Assembly: GCA_963842775.1 (NCBI GenBank)
Contig: CAWJHQ010000010.1
Span: 1 to 64,000, forward strand
Length of the DNA: 64,000 bases
From: R-RK-3 sp963842775
GTDB lineage: Bacteria; Pseudomonadota; Alphaproteobacteria; Rhizobiales; Rhodomicrobiaceae
Reading direction: 5' to 3'
The notes under the pieces are model-generated. The model ran no database searches. It was not told where the DNA came from and was given only the letters and a program-made list of their open reading frames with translations. Shown one piece after another: positions 17,046 through 26,537 of this stretch. The translations under genes and the position numbers were made by a program. Within the stretch, counting starts at the first letter, position 1. Every line of letters begins with the position of its first letter.

Positions 17046-19361
17046 TTACTCCCAGCCCCGCTTTTCCCGCCGCCATGCCAGCACAACCAGCCATAGGTTG
17101 GCAATAAGCAGTAGTGCACCGATGCCGATATAGGCGCGGGCATCGGTCGCCGTCCTGGGCAGTGCAACGCTTGCGACGGGTTGCTTGGCGCTGAGATTCA
17201 CGGCCCCTGGCTTTTGCGTTACGGCGATTTTCTCGATATAGCCGGCGTCCAGCTTCAGCACCTCACCCTCAGGGGTGATGGGCGCATTGCCGCCTTCCGC
17301 CCGCTGACCGGCTTCGCCCGCCGGACCGCCGAAGACCTTGTCGAAATCCCAGCCGGCCGGCAGGTTGAGCGGCAGGTCGGCGCGGGAAAGACGGGCGTCG
17401 GCCGGACGGCTCGGCGTCTTGTCGACCGCCACGAGGCTCGTGCGGCGGCTGATCAGGCTATGCTCGAGCGCCAGGTCGAGCACGCGCAGGTCCGCCGTGC
17501 TCTGGCTGATGTGGCCGAGCGTGACGCCGACCTCGGCGTCGTCGATCTTGGCGCGCGCCCAGAGCTTGGACAGGCCCTTGCCTTCCGCCGCTTCTTTCAG
17601 CGGCAGCTTGGCGATCCAGGGCTGGTCGCCGATCATGCCGCTGATCTGCATGGTGCCGGAAAAAGCGGTCAGCTTTGCGGCGATCTTCAGCGCTTCGCCG
17701 GCATAGAGGTCAGGCAGCACTTTCGGGGTCACGTCGACGCCGCTCTCGGAGAACTGCACCTTCACATCGGTGACGGCGGGGCGCTCCAGCTTGCCGAACA
17801 GCCCGCGCATGCGCTCCTCGACCTGCTCGCCGCTGCCGATATGCACGACGCTGCCCCGGCCGAGTTCGGCGGCCCGGCTCATCAGATGCGAATTGGGCGC
17901 CGAGCCGATGCCGACCATGAACACGCGCGAGCGCCCGAGGCCGGCGGCGATGGTCTCGAAAAGCTGCTGCTCATTGCCGATGGCGCCGTCGGTGAGGAAC
18001 ACGACCTGCCGCAGCATGTCGCTGTTTCCGGCGCCCTGGTCCACCAGCGCCGCCCGCATCGCCGGAACCATCTCCGTGCCGCCGCTCGCCTCCAGCCGCG
18101 ACACGAATGTGTGCGCCTGGCCGAGATGCTCCATATCCGCCGGAACCGCCGTGGGGAACAGCAATTCCATCGTGTCGTCGAAGCGCACGACGTTGAAGCG
18201 GTCGGCGGGATTGAGACGCTTCAGCGCGTAGAGAAGGCTGGCCTTGGCCTGCACGATCGAGGTGCCGCCCATCGAACCGGAATTGTCGATGACGAAGATG
18301 ATTTCGCGGGCGCGCGGTTTTTGCGGCTCCAGTGCCGGAGGCGTGACGAAGGCGAGCAGATAGTCGGCATCGCCCAGGCGCTCATGGAAGAGACCGGCGG
18401 CCGGCGTATTGCCGGATTTCGCGGCCCAGGTGAGTTCGAAATCCTTGTCGGCGGGCACGGCGCCTTCGATCTTGATGATGCGCGTGTCGTCGTCCACGGT
18501 TTCGGTCTTTACCGTGTGATGGTGGCTCTTCACTTCGCCGAGCGGGAAGCCCGCCTGCAGGCGCACGGCCAGCGTCACGGGATTGACGGGCGCACTGACG
18601 CGCGGGTCGAGGACGGGCGGCTCGATGCGGTCGCGGTCGGCGACGGGATCGCTCGCCTGGCCCCAGCCGCCGCCATTGAAGTCGACGGTCTGCACCACGG
18701 GCTTGGGATTATAGCGCGGCGCGACGACCAGCGGCACGCGCAGCGAGAACTGATTGCCCGATTGCGGCACGGTCTGCTGATATTCGAGCTGCACGACGAC
18801 GGTCTCGCCGGGGCCGATATTGGCGATCGAATTGGTGAAGATGTTCGCCCGCTCCTGTTCCATCAGCGCGGTCTTCTTGCCCTCGGCCTTGGCCTGCTCG
18901 AAAATCTGCTTGGCCTGTTGGCGCTCCTTGATCTCGCCGACGATGACCCGGTTGCCGATGACCATCTTCAGCGTATCCACGCCGGCATTCTCCGGCAGCG
19001 GAAACACATAGACGCCCTCGATCCAGCCATCGGTCGGATTGTAGAAATGCTGGGTGACGCGGCCGCGCGCCGTCGGCCCGGAGACGGTGATGTCGATGTC
19101 GGTGCCGACCAGCGGCGCCTGGACGTAGCGGTCCTCCTCGACCGCCTTGAACAGCAGCGTGCCGGAGCGGGCGTCGCCCGGCCGCACATAATTCCAATCG
19201 GCGCGTGCGTTCCCCAGCGCCGAGAGCGTTATTATGACAAACGCAAGCATAAGGAAGCTAAAGCGTATCAGAATGGAACGGTACATGAGATCAACGGCCG
19301 GTCTAGCCGGCGCATTTACAATTTTTGGTTGCATATGTATTTCGGGATATTGTAGGGACAT
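17046..19361 (-). CDS. VIT/vWA protein, sortase target
   Basis: 771 residues, exported. Signal segment LIRFSFLMLAFVIITLSAL near residue 35. A VIT domain follows (GRVTQHFYNPTDGWIEGVYV), then a von Willebrand A domain with MIDAS DNSGS in IIFVIDNSGSMGG and LTDGAIGNE. The C terminus has the sorting signal LPRTA, a hydrophobic helix (IGIGALLLIANLWLVVLAW) and a basic tail. This matches the family described as marine proteobacterial sortase target protein, here directly followed by its GN sortase. Its role is unknown; metal-dependent adhesion at the cell surface is inferred. The ATG at 19361 has AGAGG upstream; a start 25 codons later is possible. Confidence 0.93.
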   Translation of the reverse strand: MSLQYPEIHMQPKIVNAPARPAVDLMYRSILIRFSFLMLAFVIITLSALGNARADWNYVRPGDARSGTLLFKAVEEDRYVQAPLVGTDIDITVSGPTARGRVTQHFYNPTDGWIEGVYVFPLPENAGVDTLKMVIGNRVIVGEIKERQQAKQIFEQAKAEGKKTALMEQERANIFTNSIANIGPGETVVVQLEYQQTVPQSGNQFSLRVPLVVAPRYNPKPVVQTVDFNGGGWGQASDPVADRDRIEPPVLDPRVSAPVNPVTLAVRLQAGFPLGEVKSHHHTVKTETVDDDTRIIKIEGAVPADKDFELTWAAKSGNTPAAGLFHERLGDADYLLAFVTPPALEPQKPRAREIIFVIDNSGSMGGTSIVQAKASLLYALKRLNPADRFNVVRFDDTMELLFPTAVPADMEHLGQAHTFVSRLEASGGTEMVPAMRAALVDQGAGNSDMLRQVVFLTDGAIGNEQQLFETIAAGLGRSRVFMVGIGSAPNSHLMSRAAELGRGSVVHIGSGEQVEERMRGLFGKLERPAVTDVKVQFSESGVDVTPKVLPDLYAGEALKIAAKLTAFSGTMQISGMIGDQPWIAKLPLKEAAEGKGLSKLWARAKIDDAEVGVTLGHISQSTADLRVLDLALEHSLISRRTSLVAVDKTPSRPADARLSRADLPLNLPAGWDFDKVFGGPAGEAGQRAEGGNAPITPEGEVLKLDAGYIEKIAVTQKPGAVNLSAKQPVASVALPRTATDARAYIGIGALLLIANLWLVVLAWRREKRGWE

Positions 19362-19552
19362 CGGGGGACCTCTTCATCGTCGCCGTCAGAAGGGGGAGCT
19401 GACATTGAAAGCTATTCTGACTGAGACGATGCATTCGAGCGTCTAGTTCAAGATAGTTCGGCACCTAACCGCCGCGAACCGTAAGGAAGCGCTTGCGTCC
19501 GCCCTATGTTTACGGATATGTGCGGTTCGTTACGGGTTTGGGCGGAGTGGGA

Positions 19553-20323
19553 ATGGACGTGTCGCGCCGTTTGGAGCAGTCGCTGGCGACGGATGAAAGC
19601 CGCCTGGCGGCCGGGTTGATCGCCGAAGAGTTGGCCCGCCGCCGCATGACCCGGCAGCAGCTTGCGGCCATCGCGAAAATCAGCCTTTCGACCCTGGAAA
19701 AGGCGCTGTCCGGACGCCGGCCCTTCACGCTGGCGACGCTGGTGCGCCTCGAGGAGGCGCTGACCGTCAGCCTGCGCCAGCGCAATTCCGTCGCCGTCAA
19801 CGACGTCCCGCCGGGCCTCGCGCCCGATGGCCTCGGCTCCTATTCGCGCCCCGCCGTCGCCTGGATGGAGGGCGATTATGTGACGCTCAGGCCGTCCTTC
19901 AGCGAGCCGGAGGCGATCTACGCCTATCTCACCCAGATCCGCTGGGATCAGGTGGCCTCAAATCTCGTATTCAGCGAGTCCGAACGCATCGACGCCGAAT
20001 ATACGCAAGGCGGCGCGGTCTCGGCCCCGCACCAATCCGGGCACATCTATCTCGTCACCAACAAGCATGGGCAATACCGGCTGATCATCGTCTCGCGCCC
20101 GACGATCCGGGGCGAGCTGCACGGCATTCTGACGACGCTGCAAGTGGGACGCGGCGCGCAGCTTACGCCGGTCGCCACACCCATCGTGCTGGTGCCGTTC
20201 AAGACGGTGACATCGGCCGAATTCGGCCGCATCAAGCATGGTCATGCCTGCTACGCGCCCTACCGGCAATTGCTGAAGCGCACCGTCGAGGCGCCGTTCG
20301 CGCTGTTTCTGACCGGGAATTGA
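19553..20323 (+). CDS. XRE-type helix-turn-helix transcriptional regulator
   Basis: About 256 residues. The N-terminal DNA-binding domain covers residues 15-75 (MTRQQLAAIAKISLSTLEKA is the helix-turn-helix). The C-terminal ~170 residues form an uncharacterised domain (AVAWMEGDYVTLRPSFSEP; HIYLVTNKHGQYRLIIVSRP) that may bind a ligand. ATG at 19553 with GGAGTGGGA upstream. It is divergent from the sortase-target operon with about 190 bases between them, so it may regulate that operon. Confidence 0.85.
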   Translation: MDVSRRLEQSLATDESRLAAGLIAEELARRRMTRQQLAAIAKISLSTLEKALSGRRPFTLATLVRLEEALTVSLRQRNSVAVNDVPPGLAPDGLGSYSRPAVAWMEGDYVTLRPSFSEPEAIYAYLTQIRWDQVASNLVFSESERIDAEYTQGGAVSAPHQSGHIYLVTNKHGQYRLIIVSRPTIRGELHGILTTLQVGRGAQLTPVATPIVLVPFKTVTSAEFGRIKHGHACYAPYRQLLKRTVEAPFALFLTGN

Positions 20324-20363
20324 GCGAGGCGATCGGCATTGCGATCGCGCCGAAGCGTCGCGG

Positions 20364-21281
20364 TCAGTCCGTGACTGCAATCTTTCCGGCGGCCGCGGTG
20401 ACGATGTCGATCCGCTCCGTCACCATGGTGCCGGTGCCCCAGGGCGTCGGGATCGCCACCGAATAGGGGATCAGCATGTCGGACCCCGGAATGCGGCGCA
20501 GCACCACCTCGGCGTCGCGATTCGACGCATAAGACTTCGTATCGTCATTGTCGCGGTGGCCGGCGACCGGTTCGTACATGATCCGGCACACATGGGCGGT
20601 CTCGGCGGGGCCATTGCCGGAGGCCGGCGACAGCTTCATGGTGCGCTTCGGCGTGAGCACGACATCGTAACGCTGCTTGCCATCGAAGATACCGACGCGG
20701 CGATCGCATGGCGGGCGATTGTCGGCTTTCGTCAGCATCAGGATCGCCGACATGGGATCGAGCGCCCCGACCTTATCCGACGGTTTCAGCGGCACCATAT
20801 CGGACTTGATGCGCGGCGGCGGCTTGATGGCGATCTCGGTCGCGGCGCGGTCCTTGAACCCGACGCGGGTGGCGCCCTTTTTCTTGTTCTGCTTCCAATC
20901 GAAGGCAAAGGACGCGGGCACGGGAGCGCCGCCCTCGATGGTGCCGGAAACGCTGGACGAACTCGACCAGGAGAACGCGCCGAACAGCACCGAGACCTTG
21001 CCGGAGCCGGAGAGGGAATAGGTTTTCGCCGTCAGATCGGAGTTGATGTCGAGGCGGCCGACATTGATGCCGTTGTAGCGCAGGCGATAGCGGGCATGCA
21101 CGGTGGTCGGCCAGGCTTCGCCCTGTCGATCGGCGGGCGTCTCGCCGGAGTTGGCCGGCAGCGTCAGCACGGCGAGCCCCAACGACAGCAACGCGATGGC
21201 GCGGCCGCCGCGCCAGGCGAGCGCGACGCCGGCAATCGGGGCGCGGGCAAAGCGGCGGCTCTCAAGGTTGCATTTATCCAT
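20364..21281 (-). CDS. DUF3108 domain protein, exported
   Basis: About 305 residues. After a basic leader, a hydrophobic stretch (IALLSLGLAVLTLPANSG) acts as signal or anchor. The DUF3108 beta-rich domain starts at VHARYRLRYNGINVGRLD and includes SGSGKVSVLFGAFSWSSSS and LDPMSAILMLTK. Function of the family is unknown; periplasmic location inferred. The start ATG at 21281 follows AGGGGTG; the frame stays open further upstream but without support. Converges with the XRE regulator gene. Confidence 0.88.
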   Translation of the reverse strand: MDKCNLESRRFARAPIAGVALAWRGGRAIALLSLGLAVLTLPANSGETPADRQGEAWPTTVHARYRLRYNGINVGRLDINSDLTAKTYSLSGSGKVSVLFGAFSWSSSSSVSGTIEGGAPVPASFAFDWKQNKKKGATRVGFKDRAATEIAIKPPPRIKSDMVPLKPSDKVGALDPMSAILMLTKADNRPPCDRRVGIFDGKQRYDVVLTPKRTMKLSPASGNGPAETAHVCRIMYEPVAGHRDNDDTKSYASNRDAEVVLRRIPGSDMLIPYSVAIPTPWGTGTMVTERIDIVTAAAGKIAVTD

Positions 21282-21465
21282 CAATTCACCCCTAGGCAGG
21301 GAATCCGGCAACAGTGCGACGGTTGCCGCCGATCGGGGGGCCACGTCGGTGTCCGGGATAGGTTTATGGGGCGTGCCTTGCTCGTGCCTCGACGGCTGCG
21401 GCTGCTTATGGCGCAAAAATTTTATGTGTCAAATGGAGGCTGAAATCATAAGCTTCCATCGCACT

Positions 21466-21570
21466 TAGAGCATTTTCCAGCAAAGTGGATACCGGTTTGC
21501 GTCGAGAAAATGCGACCAGACAAAGAGATAAAGCCGCGTTCCGATGCAATCGGAACGTAAAAGGCTCTAG
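21466..21570. repeat. Rhizobiales-type intergenic palindromic element
   Basis: Begins TAGAGCATTTTC and ends GGCTCTAG, with AGTGGATACCGG and GAAAATGCG inside and an inner hairpin GTTCCGAT-gca-ATCGGAAC. I associate this layout with dispersed intergenic elements of Hyphomicrobiales genomes. Terminal TAGAGC/GCTCTA are inverted. Confidence 0.6.
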
Positions 21571-21587
21571 ATGCGTGGTGCCGGGCA

Positions 21588-21941
21588 ATGCGACGCGCAA
21601 TCCTTTCGGCGATTTTGGCGGTTATACTTTCTTTGGGTCTCCCGCTTCGCGCCTTCGGTCAATATTGCCTTCCCTGGCAGCAATATCCGGACGGGTTTTG
21701 TGTCTCTACAGCCGTCTGCGCCATCCTTGATAGCTCTATCGGCGCCAGCTGTACCATCACAGTCGATGGGCCAATCTTCCAAGGGGACCCCTGTCGTTGC
21801 GGCGTAGAGGATGGCGTCGTTCCCTGGTCACTCACCTGCCGTAGCAAATCTTTCCAAACGAGCTGCACAGTTTTATCGACGCTGCCGCTACCGCCCGGAT
21901 CGGCATGTAAATGCTCTGTCTACGATGGCGTTGTCGAATAA
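21588..21941 (+). CDS. Small secreted Cys-rich protein
   Basis: 117 residues with a signal peptide (MRRAILSAILAVILSLG.. cleaved after FGQ). The mature chain has ten cysteines. Two related segments occur: GDPCRCGVEDGVV (about residue 66) and GSACKCSVYDGVV (C-terminal), so the chain seems to contain two copies of a Cys-x-Cys unit. Periplasmic or secreted, probably disulfide-bonded. No family recognised; start from ATG at 21588, ribosome site weak. Confidence 0.6.
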   Translation: MRRAILSAILAVILSLGLPLRAFGQYCLPWQQYPDGFCVSTAVCAILDSSIGASCTITVDGPIFQGDPCRCGVEDGVVPWSLTCRSKSFQTSCTVLSTLPLPPGSACKCSVYDGVVE

Positions 21942-22293
21942 CGACTGAAACGAAGCGGGGCCGGTGAAGGTGAAGCTCGCCCGCTTTCACGCGTGACGCG
22001 CACCGCAATTATCCGGGCGATCAATTAATTCTGCCGCTGCCGAGGAGCCGTTGACGGCGGCGATCATCCGTCTGGCGATGTCCTAGGACAGGTCGAACAC
22101 TGGCCGATGAGCGCCGGATTCTGACTTAAGAACCGGTGTCACTCCACGTGGGCGGGCCGGTGTCGCTGCGCTCTGTCGACAATTATGAACGACATGTCGA
22201 CCGAATAGGAATAATTTGATATATATTCGTTACGTGATCTGATGGTGAAGATCGCAAACAATTTGACATAACATTACTCTGCGAGGTGATCTC
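21942..22293. other. Intergenic region, promoter likely
   Basis: About 350 bases with no recognised gene. The part after 22200 is AT-rich (GATATATATTCG, then TTGACA near 22264) and probably holds the promoter of the Tyr-rich secreted protein gene; exact elements are not clear. Confidence 0.4.
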
Positions 22294-22716
22294 ATGAGTA
22301 GCCGGAATTCGTTCGCAGCTATTCTGATGGCTTGCTTACTGGGGGTCGGTTTACTGGGCGTTGCGCCAGTAGCCAATGCCGCGTCGGCCGGTCAGTCCTT
22401 TGTGAATCCCGGCAAAAGCGCCAGGAATAATGTAATTGAGATCACACGTCGTGGCCACAACCACAGCCCATGGGTTGTCCTGCCTATAGCTCCGAGCTAT
22501 CAAGCTTATGATTATCCCTACTATTACAGCCGCGGTTATTACCCGACGCATATAGGTCCAGGCTATATCTACTATGGTTATCCCTATGACGTCACTCGCG
22601 GTTATTATACGACATCAGGCGGCCGATGCTCCAAATGGCACCGGAGATGTGGGGCCAAGTGGGGCAGCGGAAACGAAGACTATTACGGCTGCATGGATGA
22701 TCATGGCTGCGAATAG
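22294..22716 (+). CDS. Small secreted Tyr/Gly-rich protein
   Basis: 140 residues. Signal peptide MSSRNSFAAILMACLLGVG.. ending VANAA. The mature protein is rich in Tyr, Gly and Pro (YDYPYYYSRGYYPTHIGPGY), with a C-terminal Cys cluster (GGRCSKWHRRCGAKW, YGCMDDHGCE). Similar short YYG-rich exported proteins are common in Hyphomicrobiales and unassigned. GAGGTGATCTC precedes the ATG. Confidence 0.75.
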   Translation: MSSRNSFAAILMACLLGVGLLGVAPVANAASAGQSFVNPGKSARNNVIEITRRGHNHSPWVVLPIAPSYQAYDYPYYYSRGYYPTHIGPGYIYYGYPYDVTRGYYTTSGGRCSKWHRRCGAKWGSGNEDYYGCMDDHGCE

Positions 22717-23128
22717 GTCCGATTAATATTGCGCGGCGGGAGATAGGACGATCTTCCGCCGGAGCCCACAGCTTCCATTACCGGCCAGCGACGGCGTTTC
22801 GCTTCGTTTGAGTTTCATTTCGGCTTGTGGGCCCGGCGCCGACATGGCCCGGTTGCCCATGTCTCTTCGCACCGCATGAGACGTTGGTGTGCTTCCAGCC
22901 TCCGACTTTGGGGTGTGAAGCTCACCGTAGAACGTGGCCCCGCTACTCCATCTCCCGGCGTCGTCCCGGACGGCCGCAGGCCGAGCCGGATCGACAGCTC
23001 ATCGGCTGTTCAATGTTTGCGGGTGGGCCCGGCGAGGGAATTGGTGTTTGGGTGCGCGTCAATCACCGCCATGACCGCGTAATTGCGGTGCCGCCTCGCC
23101 GGTCACCCGCCGCCATCCGACGGACGCA
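22717..23128. other. Intergenic region, nothing recognised
   Basis: Some open frames exist on the plus strand near 22825-23171 but have no motif or ribosome site. No RNA structure noted. Confidence 0.4.
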
Positions 23129-23425
23129 TCAATTGGTGCAGGGCTGGGCGACGAGGGTGCATTCATATTGATAGCTTGAGGCGTTGGGATGCAGAAAGCA
23201 GGCGAGGCTGATCACCTTGCCCTGCCTGGTCCAGGGATCGCGGAAATTGAGCTGGCGCGCCCGTGCCGGCCATTCGGCTTGCGCGGCCTTGATCGCGTCC
23301 TGCACCTTCGTGCCCGTCCCGCGCGACGTCACCGTGACGGCATTGCATTCGGCGCGAAGCGGCCCGGACGGCGCGGCAAGAACGAGGAGAAAAGCAAGAG
23401 ACGCCAGGCGAGAACGCGCAACCAC
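23129..23425 (-). CDS. Hypothetical secreted protein
   Basis: 98 residues from a GTG at 23425. Signal peptide (MVARSRLASLAFLLVLAAP.. ending RAEC). The mature part has four cysteines (ECNAV, LACFLH, YECTL, QPCTN) and a central VQDAIKAAQAEWPARARQL helix. It lies 66 bases downstream of the plus-strand end of nothing known, and is followed on the minus strand upstream by the patatin gene's end. Function unknown. Confidence 0.6.
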   Translation of the reverse strand: MVARSRLASLAFLLVLAAPSGPLRAECNAVTVTSRGTGTKVQDAIKAAQAEWPARARQLNFRDPWTRQGKVISLACFLHPNASSYQYECTLVAQPCTN

Positions 23426-23491
23426 AGCAAAACTCTCAAAAATATCCGCCGATCCGAGATGGGCGGACGCTATTGAGATGGAGCAACGCTG

Positions 23492-25705
23492 TCAATCGGC
23501 GGCGCGATTTCTAAGTAATTCCACGCAAGGTCCGCCGATCTTGGGCGGCATGGCCTGCCGGTTCATTGCGGCGACAGATCGGTGCGCAGGGTCTCGAACG
23601 ACTTCTGAGTTCTCCAATGCGTTCTGCAGCTTGACCTTCAACACCCGCAGGGTACAGGGCGCGAGATACCAGGCCAGGGGAATGTTGGAGCAGGGCGTAT
23701 CGGTCTTGTCGGCGAAAGGCAGCACCCATTGAAAGCGCAGCGCGCTCGTGTCGGCGAGAAACACCTGGCGCACGGTTTCGGCGGCCTGCTGGTCTCTGGC
23801 CTGCAGCAGCGCCTTGATGTGGGCGGTGATCTCGGCGCCGCGGAACGCCTGCGTGCCGCTCGCATTGGCCGCCGGGCCCGCCTGCATGTTGCTCGCGACG
23901 AGATTGAAGACGCTGGCGACCGTCTCGCCCAGATAGATGACGCGGACCTTGACGGGCAGGTTTTGCGCACGCGCGATCTCGTCGACCGCGACCTTGACGG
24001 CTGCCGCGATCGTCAGCCCGGAGCCATCGAAATAGCCGCCATCGACGACGCGTATGCTTTTGGGGCCGAAGCCATCGAGAAATCCAGCGGGCAGGGCGAT
24101 CGGGAAGCGCGCGCTCAGGCTGGCGCTCTCGACCAGGGAGATCGACCGGTCCTCAAAGCTCGGGCTGCCTCTGGAGGCGAGGCTGTTGGCGTAATACAGA
24201 GGGTCGATATTGGACAATGCGACCGGCGCTCCGGTATCGACTTCCGTGGCATTGAAGATGAGCATGGGCACGTCGCCCGCCGGGTTCCAATAGGACGCGA
24301 TTTCGCAAGCGACGAAATAATTCTGCGTCGAACAATTGCCCTGCGGCGGTGCGCTTGTCTTCAGGGCCCGGGGCGCCTGCCGGGCGGTCGTCCTGAGCGC
24401 GTCGCGCCAATTTTCGCCAAGCGCCTTGCGGAACGCCTGGGCCCGGTCGAGGGAGGGGATCGGCCAGGGTATGACGCGTTGCAGCATGTTCGGGAACAGG
24501 CCGGCGCCGACGATGGTGGACAAGAGATCCTTGGAAAAGAAATCGTCCAGGATCGGCGTCGGCTGAGGGTTGGCGAACGGCTCGACCTCGCCGGCGGGTT
24601 CGCAAGGCAGGAGGCCGCGCTGTTCCAGGCCCTCCTGCTGCGAGGCGAAGGCGAGAGCGCCGAGGCCCCCGCCGGATACGCCGCTGATGGCGAAAACATG
24701 ATGCGCGAAGGAGGGGCATTTCTTCTGCAGGTAATCGAGGAAGTAGGCCGAGCGCATCCCCGCGTAAATTCCGCCGCCCGCCGACGCAACGATATAGACC
24801 GGATATTCCTTCGCGCCGAAGGCCGCGCGGTCGCGCCTCGCCGCCAGCCAGCTCAGGAATTGCTGGTCGCCCTTCACCGGCCCGGATGCAACCGGGCGGG
24901 CGGGTACCGTATTGCCGTGCGTGACGCCCAGCGCGTCGATGACCACGACCCAGATGAGCAATATGCCGGCGAAGGGGACGCCGGTCTGCCGGCCATAGAA
25001 GAACAGCCCGCCGAGGAAGGCGTAGGCGAGCATGGCGTACAGGACGATCGTGTTGGTGGAGCCGACGTAATTGAAGAGATTTTCGGGATAATAGGCGAAC
25101 AGCAGCGACAGAATGACGAAGGCGACGATCGAGGTGACGAATATGGCGCCGATCAGCCGCGAGGATTTCGTCCGCTCCGGGAAATTGAACAAGCGATAAG
25201 CGAACAGGGCCTGGAGGACGATCGTCTCGATGGCGACGAGCGCGGTGAATATGTGCAGCCCGCCGCCGCCGGGATGAGCGCCTATGACGGTCCAATATTT
25301 GTAGAGCAGGATGGCGGGAAGCAGCACGGCGACCGTCTCGGCGATCGCAAAGCGCAAGGTAAGGCTGTGCACGTTTTCGAACAGCTTCAGCGTGACGGCG
25401 TTCGCGACATAGAGCCAGATGGCCAGCGCGACGAAGAACAAAGCCATCTTCGGAAAATATTGCGTGCAGCTGACGAGAGTGCTGGCGACGCCCGGGTCGG
25501 CCGGCGGCATGAGTCCCAAGGCGCCCAGCAGGTCAGCCTTGCACGAGATTTCGATCTCGTTGATCAGCTTGGCGATCTCGCTGGCCTGTAAGCCGAGAAA
25601 GTCAAAGAACAGCCCTACGGCCACAAAGCCCAAAACAGCTGCCGGCAATATGAACAGGACAATGGTTTGCGAGATGCTGGTCTTCGTCGTTCCGTCCGCC
25701 GCCAT
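23492..25705 (-). CDS. Membrane-anchored patatin-like phospholipase
   Basis: About 737 residues. The first ~260 contain roughly seven membrane segments (for example IVLFILPAAVLGFVAVGLFF; MALFFVALAIWLYVANAV). A patatin-type hydrolase follows, with oxyanion loop ASAGGGIYAG (about 307-316), the nucleophile elbow GVSGG (about 342-346) and the catalytic aspartate in VVDGGYFDGSG near 570. This Ser-Asp dyad suggests a lipid acyl hydrolase facing one side of the inner membrane. ATG at 25705, preceded by GGGGGAG, is preferred to the TTG six codons upstream. A 110-residue secreted protein gene ends about 50 bases upstream on the same strand. Confidence 0.85.
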   Translation of the reverse strand: MAADGTTKTSISQTIVLFILPAAVLGFVAVGLFFDFLGLQASEIAKLINEIEISCKADLLGALGLMPPADPGVASTLVSCTQYFPKMALFFVALAIWLYVANAVTLKLFENVHSLTLRFAIAETVAVLLPAILLYKYWTVIGAHPGGGGLHIFTALVAIETIVLQALFAYRLFNFPERTKSSRLIGAIFVTSIVAFVILSLLFAYYPENLFNYVGSTNTIVLYAMLAYAFLGGLFFYGRQTGVPFAGILLIWVVVIDALGVTHGNTVPARPVASGPVKGDQQFLSWLAARRDRAAFGAKEYPVYIVASAGGGIYAGMRSAYFLDYLQKKCPSFAHHVFAISGVSGGGLGALAFASQQEGLEQRGLLPCEPAGEVEPFANPQPTPILDDFFSKDLLSTIVGAGLFPNMLQRVIPWPIPSLDRAQAFRKALGENWRDALRTTARQAPRALKTSAPPQGNCSTQNYFVACEIASYWNPAGDVPMLIFNATEVDTGAPVALSNIDPLYYANSLASRGSPSFEDRSISLVESASLSARFPIALPAGFLDGFGPKSIRVVDGGYFDGSGLTIAAAVKVAVDEIARAQNLPVKVRVIYLGETVASVFNLVASNMQAGPAANASGTQAFRGAEITAHIKALLQARDQQAAETVRQVFLADTSALRFQWVLPFADKTDTPCSNIPLAWYLAPCTLRVLKVKLQNALENSEVVRDPAHRSVAAMNRQAMPPKIGGPCVELLRNRAAD

Positions 25706-25754
25706 GTCGTTCTTCTCCCCCAAACGACGCTCATTCAGCCCGTGCGATTTTTGT

Positions 25755-26087
25755 CTATTTCTGCAAGCAGACGATTGAAAAGACGCTTCCGCCCTGGCTG
25801 CGATCCACCAGGACTTTGTTCGTATTGGCGGGGCACTGGACGGTCTGCCGCTGGCCGCCGCATTGCACGTTGAGCGTGGTGCCCTTCACCTCGACGGACC
25901 GTGACTCGAATGGGCGCACGTCCATCGACATGCCCGGCGCCGTCACCGTCACCGCCTCGGGGCATTTCTGCCGTGCATTGCCGAGATATTGCTGCGCGGA
26001 GCCGATGCCCGGGGTCAGCAGATAAAGCAGCAGCGCGGCACAAGCGAAATTCGACCGATGCAAGACGGTTATGACGCCGGTGATCAT
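25755..26087 (-). CDS. Small secreted protein
   Basis: 110 residues with signal peptide (FACAALLLYLLTPGIGSAQ). The mature chain has four cysteines (RQKCPEAV, NVQCGGQ, VQCPANT, SIVCLQK). AGGAA upstream of the ATG at 26087. Same strand and 49 bases upstream of the membrane patatin gene, so likely co-transcribed with it. Function unknown. Confidence 0.65.
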   Translation of the reverse strand: MITGVITVLHRSNFACAALLLYLLTPGIGSAQQYLGNARQKCPEAVTVTAPGMSMDVRPFESRSVEVKGTTLNVQCGGQRQTVQCPANTNKVLVDRSQGGSVFSIVCLQK

Positions 26088-26537
26088 GGTTCGGTTCCTG
26101 TCAGATCGTTAACTGGAAGCATTCCGACTGTTCGCGCGAATGTGCTGGAATCTCACCCGCTGAATTGAGCGCAAGGTGAGTTTAATGCGGGATGAACGAA
26201 AGCGAATGCCCCGGGGGCATCACCGCCGTCCTGATGAGGTGCGCCCGGACGATCCGGGTTTCGCCAACTTATCAAACGCGCATGAGGTTTGGCGAGGGGC
26301 AATATCGCGCCAGGGGCGTGTTGCGCCGCGTGGTGTATAAAGGGCTGGGCGCGAGCGTCGCCCGGATGTATTCCGGCTCGTGGAGCGAGTGGCCCCGCGC
26401 GAGGTCCGGCCGCTTCCGCAGCTGAAAGGATGAACCGTCATGCCTGATGTCGCCTGCTATTTCAGCCCGCAATCGGGCTTTGCCTTTTGGGGGCAGGACC
26501 GGCTGGATTTCGTCGCCTCCCGGTTTAGGGAATTGGC
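26088..26537. other. Intergenic region, no gene recognised
   Basis: About 450 bases between divergent genes. Short open frames on both strands have no motif. I looked for tRNA-like folds and found none convincing. The promoters of both flanking genes should lie here. Confidence 0.4.

Noticed and set aside
17181..19355. Very long open frames opposite the VIT/vWA gene (also opposite leuB and the patatin gene)
   Set aside because: They are antisense shadows typical of GC-rich codon usage: no motifs, and the other strand carries clear families.
26088..26537. Possible tRNA or small RNA
   Set aside because: No cloverleaf with a TTC-type T loop or discriminator could be drawn; the region appears to be a divergent promoter space.
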